Positions 29,221-37,172 of a DNA stretch of 64,000 nt are shown in pieces. A program made the translations under genes and the position numbers. Below the pieces are notes generated by a model, which worked only from the letters and a program-made list of their open reading frames with translations, was not told the DNA's origin and ran no database searches. The DNA lies in the NCBI RefSeq assembly GCF_021325795.1, contig NZ_JAHPZX010000002.1, positions 868,001 to 932,000 on the forward strand. The letters run 5' to 3'. The stretch comes from Bordetella sp. LUAb4 (lineage in GTDB: Bacteria; Pseudomonadota; Gammaproteobacteria; Burkholderiales; Burkholderiaceae_B). Positions within the stretch are counted from its first letter, which is position 1. Each line of letters opens with the position of its first letter.

Positions 29221-29985
29221 TCAGCGCCCCGGTTCCGACACTTCATACAACAAGGCATAGACGCCATAGGCCTCCTCTTGCCAGCCGCCGGCTGCCAGGG
29301 CACCGGGCGCGAACAGATCTTGCCGCAAGGCATGCAGGTCTTGCACCCGCGTGGCCTCGATCAATACGACATGCTCCACCTTGGCGTCGGCCAGGCCGGT
29401 CACGCGCACGGCATCCATACTGGCACGGACTGCCGGCGCCGCTTCCAGGCTATGCGCGCCCACCACGGCGTGCCGCGTCATGGCGTCGCCCAAACGCGCT
29501 TCCAGCCATGCATGCGCGGCGTCGGCCGCCGTGGGATCCTTGGCATTCTTCAGATCCAGCGCATTCTTCGGATCCAGCACATCATTTGGATCCTGCGCCA
29601 ACCCAGCCGTCCGCGCCTTGCCCAGGCTCAGCCGCAAGCTCATCATCACCGCCCCCAGCCCGCGGCCATGCGTGGCGCGCACCCGGAACGTGTTGCGCGC
29701 CACATTGGAAAACCCGGCGCGGATGCGCTTGGACTGATCGCTGATCTTCCCCACCAACCTCAGATAACCCGCGCTGGCCAAGGCCTGCGGCGTGTCGGCC
29801 TCGAACAGCGTCAGATAGCGCGGCGTCCCTTCCAACGCCTGCCACCGCCGCGCGCGCCGGTAACCGCCGATGTCGATGCGCTCGGGCATATGTTCTTCGA
29901 TGTACCAGGCATCCGTCTCCTTATCCAGGGCCGGATCCACATCTATCCACAGCGCCAGCGCGCCGGTTCCTATCATTGCTGCCAT
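29221..29985 (-). CDS. Unrecognised two-lobed alpha/beta-barrel-like protein
   Basis: I cannot assign a function. The 254 residues have an N-terminal lobe (ALALWIDVDPALDKETDAWY, EEHMPERI, YLTLFEADTPQAL) and a C-terminal lobe (HVVLIEATRVQDLHALRQDL, YGVYALLYEVSE) that both look like dimeric ferredoxin-like barrels of the EthD/DUF4286 kind. The middle has a short tandem repeat (DPNDVLDPKNALDLKNAKDP) encoded by about 18-bp direct repeats at 29548-29602. It starts 10 bp after the upstream Bug gene and is probably co-transcribed with it. A role in substrate processing in the catabolic operon is inference. Confidence 0.65.
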   Translation of the reverse strand: MAAMIGTGALALWIDVDPALDKETDAWYIEEHMPERIDIGGYRRARRWQALEGTPRYLTLFEADTPQALASAGYLRLVGKISDQSKRIRAGFSNVARNTFRVRATHGRGLGAVMMSLRLSLGKARTAGLAQDPNDVLDPKNALDLKNAKDPTAADAAHAWLEARLGDAMTRHAVVGAHSLEAAPAVRASMDAVRVTGLADAKVEHVVLIEATRVQDLHALRQDLFAPGALAAGGWQEEAYGVYALLYEVSEPGR

Positions 29986-29995
29986 GGCGTTTCCC

Positions 29996-30967
29996 TCAAT
30001 CGGCCTTGATGCCTGCTTTCTTGATCACGGCCGACCAGCGTGCGTAATCATCGCGAATGATGCCCGCGAACGCTTGCGGCGGCGTATAGGTGGTTTCCGC
30101 GCCGACCAGCGCGAACTTCTGCTGGATGCCGGGATCCTCGGTCGCCTGCTTGAGTGCCTGCGCCAGTTTGTCGATGACGGCCGGGGGTGTGCCGGCTGGC
30201 GCGATCACGCCGTTCCAGGTGCTGACCATCACGCCGGGCAGGCCGGACTCTCCCATGGTCGGCACGTCGGGCAGCGCCGCCGTGCGTTTGCTGCCGGTCA
30301 CGGCCAGCGCGTGCAGTTTGCCGGCCTTGATCAACGTCACGGCCGATGGCAGCGTCGCGAACATCGCATCGACGTGCCCGCCCGTCAGGTCGACCAGCGC
30401 CGGGCCGCCGCCCTTGTAGGGAATGTGCGTGATCTGCACGCCCGCCTCGGTCTGATAAAGCTCCGCCGTCAGGTGGTTGGTACTGCCCTGCCCCGACGAG
30501 GCAAACGTCAGGCTCTTGGGTTTCGCCTTGGCCAAGGCGGTGAGATCCGCCAGCTTGCCGGCTTGCACGCGCGGGCTGACGACCAGGACGTTGGGAAACT
30601 GCGCCACGATGGATACCGGCGCGAAGTCCTTGGTCGGGTCGTAGGGCAAGGTGGCATACAGCGTGGGACTCATCGCCATTTCATTGGTGGTGCCCAGCAG
30701 CAAGGTGTAGCCGTCCGGCGCGGCGTGGGCGACGAAGGCCGCGCCTATGGTGCCGGTGGCACCGCCGCGGTTTTCGACGATGACCGGCTGGCCCAAGGAC
30801 TGCGTGAGTTTTTCCGCGATGGGGCGCGCGATGATATCGGCCACGCCGCCCGGCGGGAATGGCACGATCAGGTGGATAGGCTTGTCCGGATAGGATTGCG
30901 CGGCGGCCGCCAAGGGGAAAAGCAGCGCCGCCAGCCATGCCAGGCGTTTGGGTTCAAGGATGTTCAT
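29996..30967 (-). CDS. Tripartite tricarboxylate transporter (Bug) receptor
   Basis: The 323-residue receptor has a clear signal peptide (LAALLFPLAAAAQS), then YPDKPIHLIVPFPPGGVADI and VENRGGATGTIGAAFVAH, the usual Bug ligand-loop blocks. The second-lobe block is THIPYKGGGPALVDLTGGH. GGAG lies 7 nt before the ATG. It is downstream of the MmgE/PrpD gene (118 bp) and directly upstream of the barrel-like protein. Ligand unknown, probably a di- or tricarboxylate or related acid degraded by the SDR/PrpD enzymes. Confidence 0.95.
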   Translation of the reverse strand: MNILEPKRLAWLAALLFPLAAAAQSYPDKPIHLIVPFPPGGVADIIARPIAEKLTQSLGQPVIVENRGGATGTIGAAFVAHAAPDGYTLLLGTTNEMAMSPTLYATLPYDPTKDFAPVSIVAQFPNVLVVSPRVQAGKLADLTALAKAKPKSLTFASSGQGSTNHLTAELYQTEAGVQITHIPYKGGGPALVDLTGGHVDAMFATLPSAVTLIKAGKLHALAVTGSKRTAALPDVPTMGESGLPGVMVSTWNGVIAPAGTPPAVIDKLAQALKQATEDPGIQQKFALVGAETTYTPPQAFAGIIRDDYARWSAVIKKAGIKAD

Positions 30968-31085
30968 GCATGTCTCCGTGCCGCGGCGAGGATCGCCGTA
31001 TTCTTGTCGCCGGCGTCAGTCCGCGCCGGTACCGGTCTTCGTCAGTTCTTGTCTTCGCCACTGCGATCGATGTAGATCACACGCA

Positions 31086-32486
31086 TCAATCCGGCGCCAG
31101 CAAAGGCGTGAAATCGCGCAGATCCTGGCATTCGTCCAGATGCAGTACGGCATCGCGCAGCGCGTGCGCCCGCATGTGGCCGAGCACGGGTTGCGCATAG
31201 CCCAGGAATTTCGCCGCCAGTTCCTCATCGGTCAGCGCCAGTTGCGGATGGCCCGGCGGATAGGGGCATATGCGCGACACGGTCGTGCCGTCATGCAGAT
31301 GCAGCACGATGCCGCCGCCGGCCGCCTGTGGCCAAAGCGCATCCAGTTCAGCGTCTTCCCGCAGATCGATCTTGGCCAGCAGCGCGCGCAAGGAGGGATC
31401 GCTCAATACCTCGGCCTGGAACTGCGCTTCGCCGCAAGCCCCGTCGCGCAGCGCCACGGCGGCGCAGAAGTAGAAGCTATGCTGGGCGCTTTCAATGCCG
31501 GCGGGATAACGGCGATCGGGATGCGCCGACGGCGTGCGCAAGGCAAAACTCGGCAGGCGCACCTCGATCCGGGCGATGGCATCGGCGGCAGGCAGGCCTT
31601 GCCCATGCAGATCGATGGCCGCGCGCACCGGTGCCGACGCCGTGGCCACCACCGGGTATGGCTTGATGCTGGTTTCCAGCAGGCGATAACGGCCGAGCAA
31701 GGGGGCCGTCAGCGCCTGGATATCGACTTGGCCGGCGACCGTACGCGCCCAGCCGTTCGGGCCTTCCATCAATTGCAGCGGACCCGTCATGCCGTGACGC
31801 GCCAGCAGCGCGGCCTCGACGCCGGCCTTGGCGACCCAGGCTTCCGCGGTCGCCTTGATCATGGAAATCGCGCCGCTTTGCAATTGCGCCAACGTGTTCT
31901 GGTGGCTGCCGGCAATCGCCATGGCGTGGGCGGTGCGCAAGGGGTCCAGCCCGGCCAGCCGCGCGGCCAGGGCCGCACTGGAAAACTGCGCGTTGGTGCC
32001 ATGATGCCAGCCGCGCTGCCACAACGAAGGCTCACCCGCATGGTCGGCCAGCCGCAGATGGACCTCATAGGCGGCGACCAAGGCCGCGATCAGCGTCTTG
32101 CCATCGCGCCCTTCCCGTTCGGCCATCGCCAGGGCCACCGCCAGGTTGCCGCTGGGATGGGCCGGGTCGCGGCCGAAGTAGTAGTCATTGCAATCCAGAT
32201 AGCGCAGCAGCCCGCCATTGACCAGCGTGGCCAGAGCCACGGAGGTTTTCACCCCGCTGCCGATGAGCGTGGCCTGGGGCGCGCCGCCCGCCTCTTCGGC
32301 ATACCGGCGCAAGGCGTGGGCTACGTCGCTGTCCATGGCGCCGAAGGCGCAACCCAGCGTATCCAGGATCAGGCGTTTGGCATAGGCGACGACCTGCGGC
32401 GGCGGCGCTTCATCGCTCACTTCATGAACGAAGGCGGCAAGCTGCTGCAAGACGGTCGACGTATCGCGATCGGCAGGCGCGGCCAT
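31086..32486 (-). CDS. MmgE/PrpD family protein
   Basis: This family includes 2-methylcitrate dehydratase and cis-aconitate decarboxylase-like enzymes. Family features are LILDTLGCAFGAMDSDVAHAL near the N-terminus, LDCNDYYFGRDPAHPSGN (the conserved D-C-N-D region), and KPYPVVATASAPVRAAIDLH in the central part. At 466 residues it is full length. It lies 5 bp after the SDR stop, so the two are co-translated, and it precedes a Bug receptor. The exact substrate (a hydroxy- or unsaturated tricarboxylate) is not known. Confidence 0.92.
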   Translation of the reverse strand: MAAPADRDTSTVLQQLAAFVHEVSDEAPPPQVVAYAKRLILDTLGCAFGAMDSDVAHALRRYAEEAGGAPQATLIGSGVKTSVALATLVNGGLLRYLDCNDYYFGRDPAHPSGNLAVALAMAEREGRDGKTLIAALVAAYEVHLRLADHAGEPSLWQRGWHHGTNAQFSSAALAARLAGLDPLRTAHAMAIAGSHQNTLAQLQSGAISMIKATAEAWVAKAGVEAALLARHGMTGPLQLMEGPNGWARTVAGQVDIQALTAPLLGRYRLLETSIKPYPVVATASAPVRAAIDLHGQGLPAADAIARIEVRLPSFALRTPSAHPDRRYPAGIESAQHSFYFCAAVALRDGACGEAQFQAEVLSDPSLRALLAKIDLREDAELDALWPQAAGGGIVLHLHDGTTVSRICPYPPGHPQLALTDEELAAKFLGYAQPVLGHMRAHALRDAVLHLDECQDLRDFTPLLAPD

Positions 32487-32491
32487 GGCGA

Positions 32492-33262
32492 TCAGAACGC
32501 GAAACGGCTGGAACCACCATCCACCGGAATCACGGTGCCGGTGACATAGCTCGCCTGCTCGGAAGCCAGGAACAAGGCTACCGCGGCGATTTCCTCCGGC
32601 TCGCCGAAGCGCCCGACGGGAATTTCGGCTTGCGCGTATTCACGCTCGCTTTCCGCCGTGGGATAGCGCTTGGAGATCTGTTCGCTGTGGATGCGCCCGG
32701 GCTGCAGGCAATTGATCGTGATGCCGTGTGGCGCGACTTCGCGCGACAGACCCTTGGCCCAGACGTGCACGGCGGCCTTGGCGGTGAAGGCAGCGTTCAG
32801 CATGCGCGGCTCGGACGTTCCCGTGAAGGTGACGATGCGGCCCCATCCATGCTGCCGCATGCCCGGCACGACGGCGTGGGTGAGCTCGCGGATGCGGAAG
32901 AAGTTCAGCACCATGCCTTCATGCCACTGCTCCCGCGTGGCCTCGAAGGGCACCGGGCGGCTGGCGCCGGCGGCGTTCATCAGGATGTCCACGCGGCCAA
33001 GCAGGCGCTGCGCTTCGACCGCGACGCGGTCGGGCGCGTCTTCGTCGTAGAAATCCGCCGCCAGCGGGATGATCTTGCCACCTTTGCCCTGCTTGCCCAC
33101 TTGCTCGGCGATTTCCGCCGCGCTCTGTTCCACCAGCTCCACCCGGCGTGCCACGGCGACCACGTTGGCGCCGGACAGCGCCAACAGGCGCGCCGTCGTG
33201 CGGCCGATACCTTGGCTGGCGCCCGTGACCAGGGCGGTGCGTCCGTTGAAATTCAGTTCCAT
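32492..33262 (-). CDS. SDR-family oxidoreductase lacking the catalytic Tyr
   Basis: The Rossmann nucleotide-binding motif TGASQGIG is near residue 15, and LMNAAGAS corresponds to NNAG. The usual Ser-Tyr-Lys catalytic set is incomplete: TFTGTSEP provides the Ser/Thr region, but the YxxxK position reads NAAFTAKAA, keeping the Lys and losing the Tyr. The C-terminal VTGTVIPVDGGSS is standard. It may therefore be a divergent reductase or act differently from classic SDRs. It is the first gene of the leftward catabolic set, facing a divergent IclR regulator across a region with a 21-bp palindrome. Confidence 0.9.
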   Translation of the reverse strand: MELNFNGRTALVTGASQGIGRTTARLLALSGANVVAVARRVELVEQSAAEIAEQVGKQGKGGKIIPLAADFYDEDAPDRVAVEAQRLLGRVDILMNAAGASRPVPFEATREQWHEGMVLNFFRIRELTHAVVPGMRQHGWGRIVTFTGTSEPRMLNAAFTAKAAVHVWAKGLSREVAPHGITINCLQPGRIHSEQISKRYPTAESEREYAQAEIPVGRFGEPEEIAAVALFLASEQASYVTGTVIPVDGGSSRFAF

Positions 33263-33327
33263 GTTGTCTCTCTGCCTGAGGAGTTGTGCCGGCCGGCTGA
33301 CCGGCGGTGCCGAGGGGGCAACGCCGA

Positions 33328-33375
33328 ACGCATTGCAAAACGCACTGCAAGACGCATTGCAAGACGCATTGCCAC
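33328..33375. repeat. 12-bp tandem repeat, four near-identical copies
   Basis: Units ACGCATTGCAAA, ACGCACTGCAAG, ACGCATTGCAAG and ACGCATTGCCAC follow each other from 33328 to 33375. They lie in the divergent control region between the SDR and IclR genes. Each unit carries GCATTGC or a near variant, so they could be repeated binding sites or simply a slippage-prone tract. Confidence 0.75.
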
Positions 33376-33401
33376 TGACGGTGCCCGCTGTTATTCTGAA
33401 T

Positions 33402-33422
33402 ATGTCTCACTGAATGAGACAT
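33402..33422. promoter_or_regulatory. 21-bp perfect palindrome, candidate IclR operator
   Basis: ATGTCTCA at 33402-33409 pairs with TGAGACAT at 33415-33422 around CTGAA. It lies between the divergent SDR operon and the IclR gene, where an autoregulating IclR protein would bind. A second imperfect symmetry (CACTGAATG with CATTGAGTG) overlaps its right half. Confidence 0.6.
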
Positions 33423-33539
33423 TCGTCCATTGAGTGATAATTCTGAGGCTGGGGCGGCCCTTTTGTCAACGTCGGAACGACGCGGACGCGGCTCTTACAA
33501 TCCCGTTGGAAGAAAACAGGCAGAGTTCATAGGCGTTCA

Positions 33540-34370
33540 ATGAAACAAATGAAGATCGAGGACGGCGCCACGCGGGGGGCTGAACCGGCGGGCGGCGAAG
33601 GCAAGGAGCCGGGGACGGTGAAGCGCATCCTGCTGCTGCTGCAATGCCTTGTGGATCATCCCGGCGAGTCGGCGCAGGCCCTGGCCCAGCGCCTGAACCT
33701 GCCGCGCAGCACGGTGCATCGCCTGCTGGCCACGCTGCGCGAGAACGACTACGCGGGTCATGAAGCCGGCGGCACCTTTGGGCCTGGACTGGAGCTGTAC
33801 CGCATGGCCGCCAGGCTGGGCGGCGACATGCCCTACCGCCGGCTGGCCGAGCCTTATCTGCAGGCTTTATCCGAACGGTTTCACGAGACGTCGCTGCTGA
33901 CCTTGCTGGAGCGGCGGCAGTTGAAGATGTTCCATGCCGCCAGCGGGTCGCCCGACGATCCCATGCGCTACAACATCGGCTTGAACGTGTTGGAGCCGCT
34001 GGTGTGGGGCGCCACGGCGCGCGCCATACTGGCCTGGCTGAGCCCGGCGGAGATTCAGGCGGCCATCGATGCCAGCGGACCGTCGCCGGTGCAGGGCTTG
34101 ACCCCGGACGCCGCCGAGGTCAACGCAGCGCTGCTTGGCATACGGCGGGACGGCCATGCGGTGACTTATTCGCACCGCACGCCTAACACCGTCGGTGTTG
34201 GCGCGCCGTTCTTCAATGCGGAGGGGCAGGTAGTAGGCAGCCTGGGCTTCCTGATCCCCACCTTCCGCTGGGAACAATCGGACGTCGAACAGGTGCTTGC
34301 AGCACTGCGTGAAGCCGCGGGGGCGCTGTCGCGCCAACTGGGATATCGCGCGGCGGGCGAGAACGTTTGA
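33540..34370 (+). CDS. IclR-family transcriptional regulator
   Basis: The N-terminal winged helix (residues about 22-85; TVKRILLLLQCLVDHPG, LAQRLNLPRSTVHRLLATL) and C-terminal effector domain (RLAEPYLQALSERFHETSLL, GVGAPFFNAEGQVVGSLGF) are typical. Length 276. It is divergent from the SDR-PrpD-Bug catabolic set, and the 277-bp gap has a strong palindrome and a tandem repeat, so local and auto-regulation are likely. Ligand unknown; IclR proteins commonly sense aromatic or small organic acids. Confidence 0.93.
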   Translation: MKQMKIEDGATRGAEPAGGEGKEPGTVKRILLLLQCLVDHPGESAQALAQRLNLPRSTVHRLLATLRENDYAGHEAGGTFGPGLELYRMAARLGGDMPYRRLAEPYLQALSERFHETSLLTLLERRQLKMFHAASGSPDDPMRYNIGLNVLEPLVWGATARAILAWLSPAEIQAAIDASGPSPVQGLTPDAAEVNAALLGIRRDGHAVTYSHRTPNTVGVGAPFFNAEGQVVGSLGFLIPTFRWEQSDVEQVLAALREAAGALSRQLGYRAAGENV

Positions 34371-34448
34371 CACGTTCGATACGTGTCGGCGCGACAAGCG
34401 CGTGCTGCCCGCCCCCACCCGTTCTATCGATCGGATCCCGATACGCGT

Positions 34449-35543
34449 TCAGTACGCGTCGTCGAAAGCCTGCTGCACGTTGGCGGGCGTGGTGATGCCG
34501 TTGCCGATCAGCAGCTGGGTGAGCAGGCGGGCCTTCTGCGGATTGAGGTCGTAGGAAACGACGAAACCGGCCTTGTCATCCGACACTTCCACATTCCGAT
34601 TGACCAGACCACCGCCGACGCGCGACGAGCGCACCACGACGATGCCATGGCGCGCGGCGTCTTCCAAAGCGCCCAGCGCGGCTTGCGAAGCATTGCCGTC
34701 GCCCACGCCGGCCAGGACGATACCTTTGGCGTGGTCATGCACGGCGGCCTCGATCTGATCCGCGTCCATGTCGGCGTGCGCATAGACGATTTCCACGCGC
34801 GGCAGGCCGGCGCTGGGCAAGGCCAGTGCCAGCTTGTGCCGGGGTGCCGCCGGCATGAAATAGTGAATCGATGCGGGATCCACCAAGCCCGCCGGACCGT
34901 CGTTGGGATCGAGGAAAGTCTGCACGGAAGTCGTATTGGTCTTGGTGACCACCCGAGCGGTGTGGATGGTGTCGTTCATCACCACGAGCACGCCACGATT
35001 CCTGGACTTTTCACTTGCGGCGACCTCGACGGCTTCGTACAGGTTGCCCGGGCCATCGGCGCTGACGGCAGAGCTTGGCCGCATCGCACCCACGAGCACC
35101 ACGGGTTTGCTGACATCGAGCACGTTGTCCAGGAAGAAGGCCGTCTCTTCCATGGTGTCGGTACCGTGGGTGATGACGACGCCGTCGGCCTCGTTACGGT
35201 CAAAGGCCTGCTTGATACGCTTGGCCAGTTGCGTCCACACCTGGCTGTTCATGTCCTGCGAGCCGATGTTGGAAACCTGCTCCGCTTTAATGACCGCCAG
35301 TTGGTCCAGGCCTGGCACGCTTGCAACCAGTTGCTCGCCCAGCACGCCGCCGGCGTTATAGGCGATGGCCGAGCGGGCGCTCGCCGTACCGGCGATGGTG
35401 CCGCCGGTGGCCAGCACCAGGATTCGGGGGAGATGTTCCTGCCGCGCGGGCTCGGCGCGTACGGCGGGGCTGCCCGCAGCCAGGATCATGGCGGCAAGGC
35501 ACAACTGTGAAAGCACGGAACCGAGTGCGTTCTTTGACTTCAT
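34449..35543 (-). CDS. L-asparaginase type II, periplasmic
   Basis: It hydrolyses L-asparagine (and perhaps glutamine) to the acid and ammonia in the periplasm. A signal peptide spans about residues 1-30 (LCLAAMILAAGSPAVRA). The first catalytic Thr is in ATGGTIAG, the second in VITHGTDTMEETAFFLD, and the conserved SADGPGNLYEAV also fits asparaginase II. The 364-residue length is normal. It is monocistronic. AnsB-like proteins are often induced by nitrogen limitation or anaerobiosis, but no regulatory site was identified here. Confidence 0.95.
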   Translation of the reverse strand: MKSKNALGSVLSQLCLAAMILAAGSPAVRAEPARQEHLPRILVLATGGTIAGTASARSAIAYNAGGVLGEQLVASVPGLDQLAVIKAEQVSNIGSQDMNSQVWTQLAKRIKQAFDRNEADGVVITHGTDTMEETAFFLDNVLDVSKPVVLVGAMRPSSAVSADGPGNLYEAVEVAASEKSRNRGVLVVMNDTIHTARVVTKTNTTSVQTFLDPNDGPAGLVDPASIHYFMPAAPRHKLALALPSAGLPRVEIVYAHADMDADQIEAAVHDHAKGIVLAGVGDGNASQAALGALEDAARHGIVVVRSSRVGGGLVNRNVEVSDDKAGFVVSYDLNPQKARLLTQLLIGNGITTPANVQQAFDDAY

Positions 35544-35866
35544 GGGGGTTTTGCTCCGATGGGTTGCCGCGGGCTATGGGGCCCGCATGCGCTGTAGATG
35601 GACATGCCCTACGGCGACATGTCCTTGCATCACGCTCAGCCGACTGCCGTGGCGGGGGCCACGGCGAATCAACCAGCGCGATCCCGGAGTTTCGAACCGA
35701 CCCGCAAAAAATGCGCAAAATTCGGCCCGCGCCGAACATCGGCGCGTGAGCAATCCGTAAAAAATACGGCCCCGTGCGAGGAAACACGGGGCCGCGATAC
35801 TGCGATGCGTAATCAGGCGATCAGGTCGTCAAGCCATCAGGCCCTAGGCCCTAGGCTCTATGGCGA
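35544..35866. other. Gene-free region between asparaginase and the first DUF4148 gene
   Basis: 323 bp holding the asparaginase promoter side and the terminator of the DUF4148 gene (35757-35794). A repeated CCCTAGG pair at about 35843-35857 is the only other structure noticed. No gene is supported here. Confidence 0.4.
35757..35794 (-). terminator. Intrinsic terminator of first DUF4148 gene
   Basis: CGGCCCCGTG (35767-35776) and CACGGGGCCG (35785-35794) form a perfect 10-bp stem with an 8-nt loop. Read leftward it is followed by a T-rich run (TATTTTTTAC). It lies about 75 bp beyond the DUF4148 stop. The same stem and loop recur at 42739-42774. Confidence 0.85.
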
Positions 35867-36190
35867 TCAGCCTTGGAACGGCACGTTGTTCGAGTCACCG
35901 AAGGCGGTGGCACCGGGCGTCTTCGCCACGTCGGCGGCGACTTGCGCACGCGACACGCTGGAATCGGCTTGGGCGGCGAACGGCACGTTGTTCACGTCAC
36001 CGAAAGCAACCAGGCCTTCATTCTTGGCTTGTTGCAGTTCGGCTTGAATCTGGGTGCGGGTCGCCGAGTTATCGGCTTGCGCGTAGTTGCCTTGGAAAGG
36101 CACGTTGTCGATGTCGCCGCGGGGGGTACCGGCTTGAGCGGCACCAATCAGGGCAAACGAAACAATCAGCGAGGTGGCGATGGTCTTCAT
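35867..36190 (-). CDS. DUF4148-type small exported protein, copy 1
   Basis: The 107-residue protein has a signal peptide (MKTIATSLIVSFALIGAAQA) and a mature part built from three related blocks (GDIDNVPFQG, GDVNNVPFAAQ, GDSNNVPFQG) separated by helical stretches (TRTQIQAELQQAKNEG, SRAQVAADVAKT). This is the DUF4148 pattern widespread in Bordetella and Burkholderia relatives; function unknown, periplasmic location inferred. AGGAG is 7 nt before the ATG. A near-identical copy lies at 43022-43345 with matching upstream flank and terminator. Confidence 0.9.
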   Translation of the reverse strand: MKTIATSLIVSFALIGAAQAGTPRGDIDNVPFQGNYAQADNSATRTQIQAELQQAKNEGLVAFGDVNNVPFAAQADSSVSRAQVAADVAKTPGATAFGDSNNVPFQG

Positions 36191-36345
36191 GGCAGTTCTC
36201 CTAGTCCTAGTCAGTGGGAGCAGACCGTGTCGGCTAATTCCGGGGTGGTCTGTTGCTGTTCCCGATGACTGAATTCTGCGCTTTCAGGACCTAGGGATAA
36301 ACCCGATATTCGCCAAATGACCTTTCCAAAAACCGCAGTAATATG
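36191..36345 (-). repeat. Duplicated upstream flank of DUF4148 gene, copy 1
   Basis: About 150 bp upstream of the gene are nearly identical to 43346-43495 upstream of copy 2, including TGGCAGTTCTCCTAGTCCTA and the AATTCCGGGGTGGTCTGTTG block, with scattered changes increasing beyond about 36280. This segment should contain the shared promoter and ribosome site. Confidence 0.85.
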
Positions 36346-36457
36346 GCTATTACATTCATAAACGGTGCCTATTGGCGTCCCTCAATCGCGGTCTCCGAGC
36401 GTCAACGCTGGCGCTTGTCGCTAATAGCAGAATCCAGCGCCTACCCTTGAAAAAACC

Positions 36458-37099
36458 ATGCTTACCCTGATCAATCACGTTTCTGGCGTGCTGCTGGCGG
36501 CATTGCTCCTAGTATTCAGCTCAAGTGCTGCTGCCTTCGACTGCGATGCCGCGAGAAATGATGCGGAGAAGACCATCTGCGGCAATTCCGATTTATCCAG
36601 GCTCGAAGACGAACTGAGCCGCCAGTATGAAATCGCGTTGCGGGACACCGTCTCGCCGGAGATACTCCGGCAGGACGAGCGTGCCTGGCTGAGCCGGCGC
36701 AACGTATGCCGCAAGGATGTGCACTGCCTGACAATGCAATACCAACAGCGGCTGTTGGAACTGACGTCGGAGGATCGCGGGGCAACCAGGAAGGAAGCGC
36801 CCCTCTCATTGCCCATGCTTGCCTGCTCGAATGAAGCGAGTCTCGCGTCGATAGAAAGCAGCACGTCCACGGAAGTGACTTTTCTGAACGACTCCGATGA
36901 AAGCATCACGGTGTACTGGCTCGACCTCGACGGCCATCGCAAGCAGTACCAGGTCCTTGCCGCAGGCAATAGCTACCGCCAGCAAACCTACCTCACGCAT
37001 CCGTGGATCGTCACCACTGCAGATGGTCGTTGTATCGGACTTTATTTGCCGCGCGCTGCCCGCGGCGTAGCAATCGTCGGATCATCGCCGGCTCGTTGA
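36458..37099 (+). CDS. LprI-like domain fused to a VHL-beta-like domain, exported
   Basis: After a signal peptide (VLLAALLLVFSSSAAA) comes an LprI/DUF1311-type domain (residues about 28-105) with paired Cys (FDCDAARNDAEKTICGN, WLSRRNVCRKDVHCL). LprI proteins are cell-envelope lysozyme inhibitors in mycobacteria. Residues about 140-200 (EVTFLNDSDESITVYWLDLD, YQVLAAGNSYRQQTYLTHPW) match the pattern of the eukaryotic VHL tumour-suppressor beta domain: paired strands, VYWLDLDG, LAAG..YRQQTY and HPW. The protein probably works in the periplasm, with Cys residues oxidised. Function is unknown; binding of a peptide or carbohydrate ligand is speculation. It is monocistronic, 74 bp before the next gene. 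Confidence 0.8.
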   Translation: MLTLINHVSGVLLAALLLVFSSSAAAFDCDAARNDAEKTICGNSDLSRLEDELSRQYEIALRDTVSPEILRQDERAWLSRRNVCRKDVHCLTMQYQQRLLELTSEDRGATRKEAPLSLPMLACSNEASLASIESSTSTEVTFLNDSDESITVYWLDLDGHRKQYQVLAAGNSYRQQTYLTHPWIVTTADGRCIGLYLPRAARGVAIVGSSPAR

Positions 37100-37172
37100 G
37101 GATTGGCTTTCTGATTCTTCCTGTCGGATCATTGCGGCCACCGCGGGGCCGCTTCACTAAGGGGATAGACCC

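Noticed and set aside
35680..35720. TTCGAACC string resembling a tRNA T-loop on the minus strand
   Set aside because: The flanking bases do not form a 5-bp T-stem, and no acceptor, D or anticodon arms are present.
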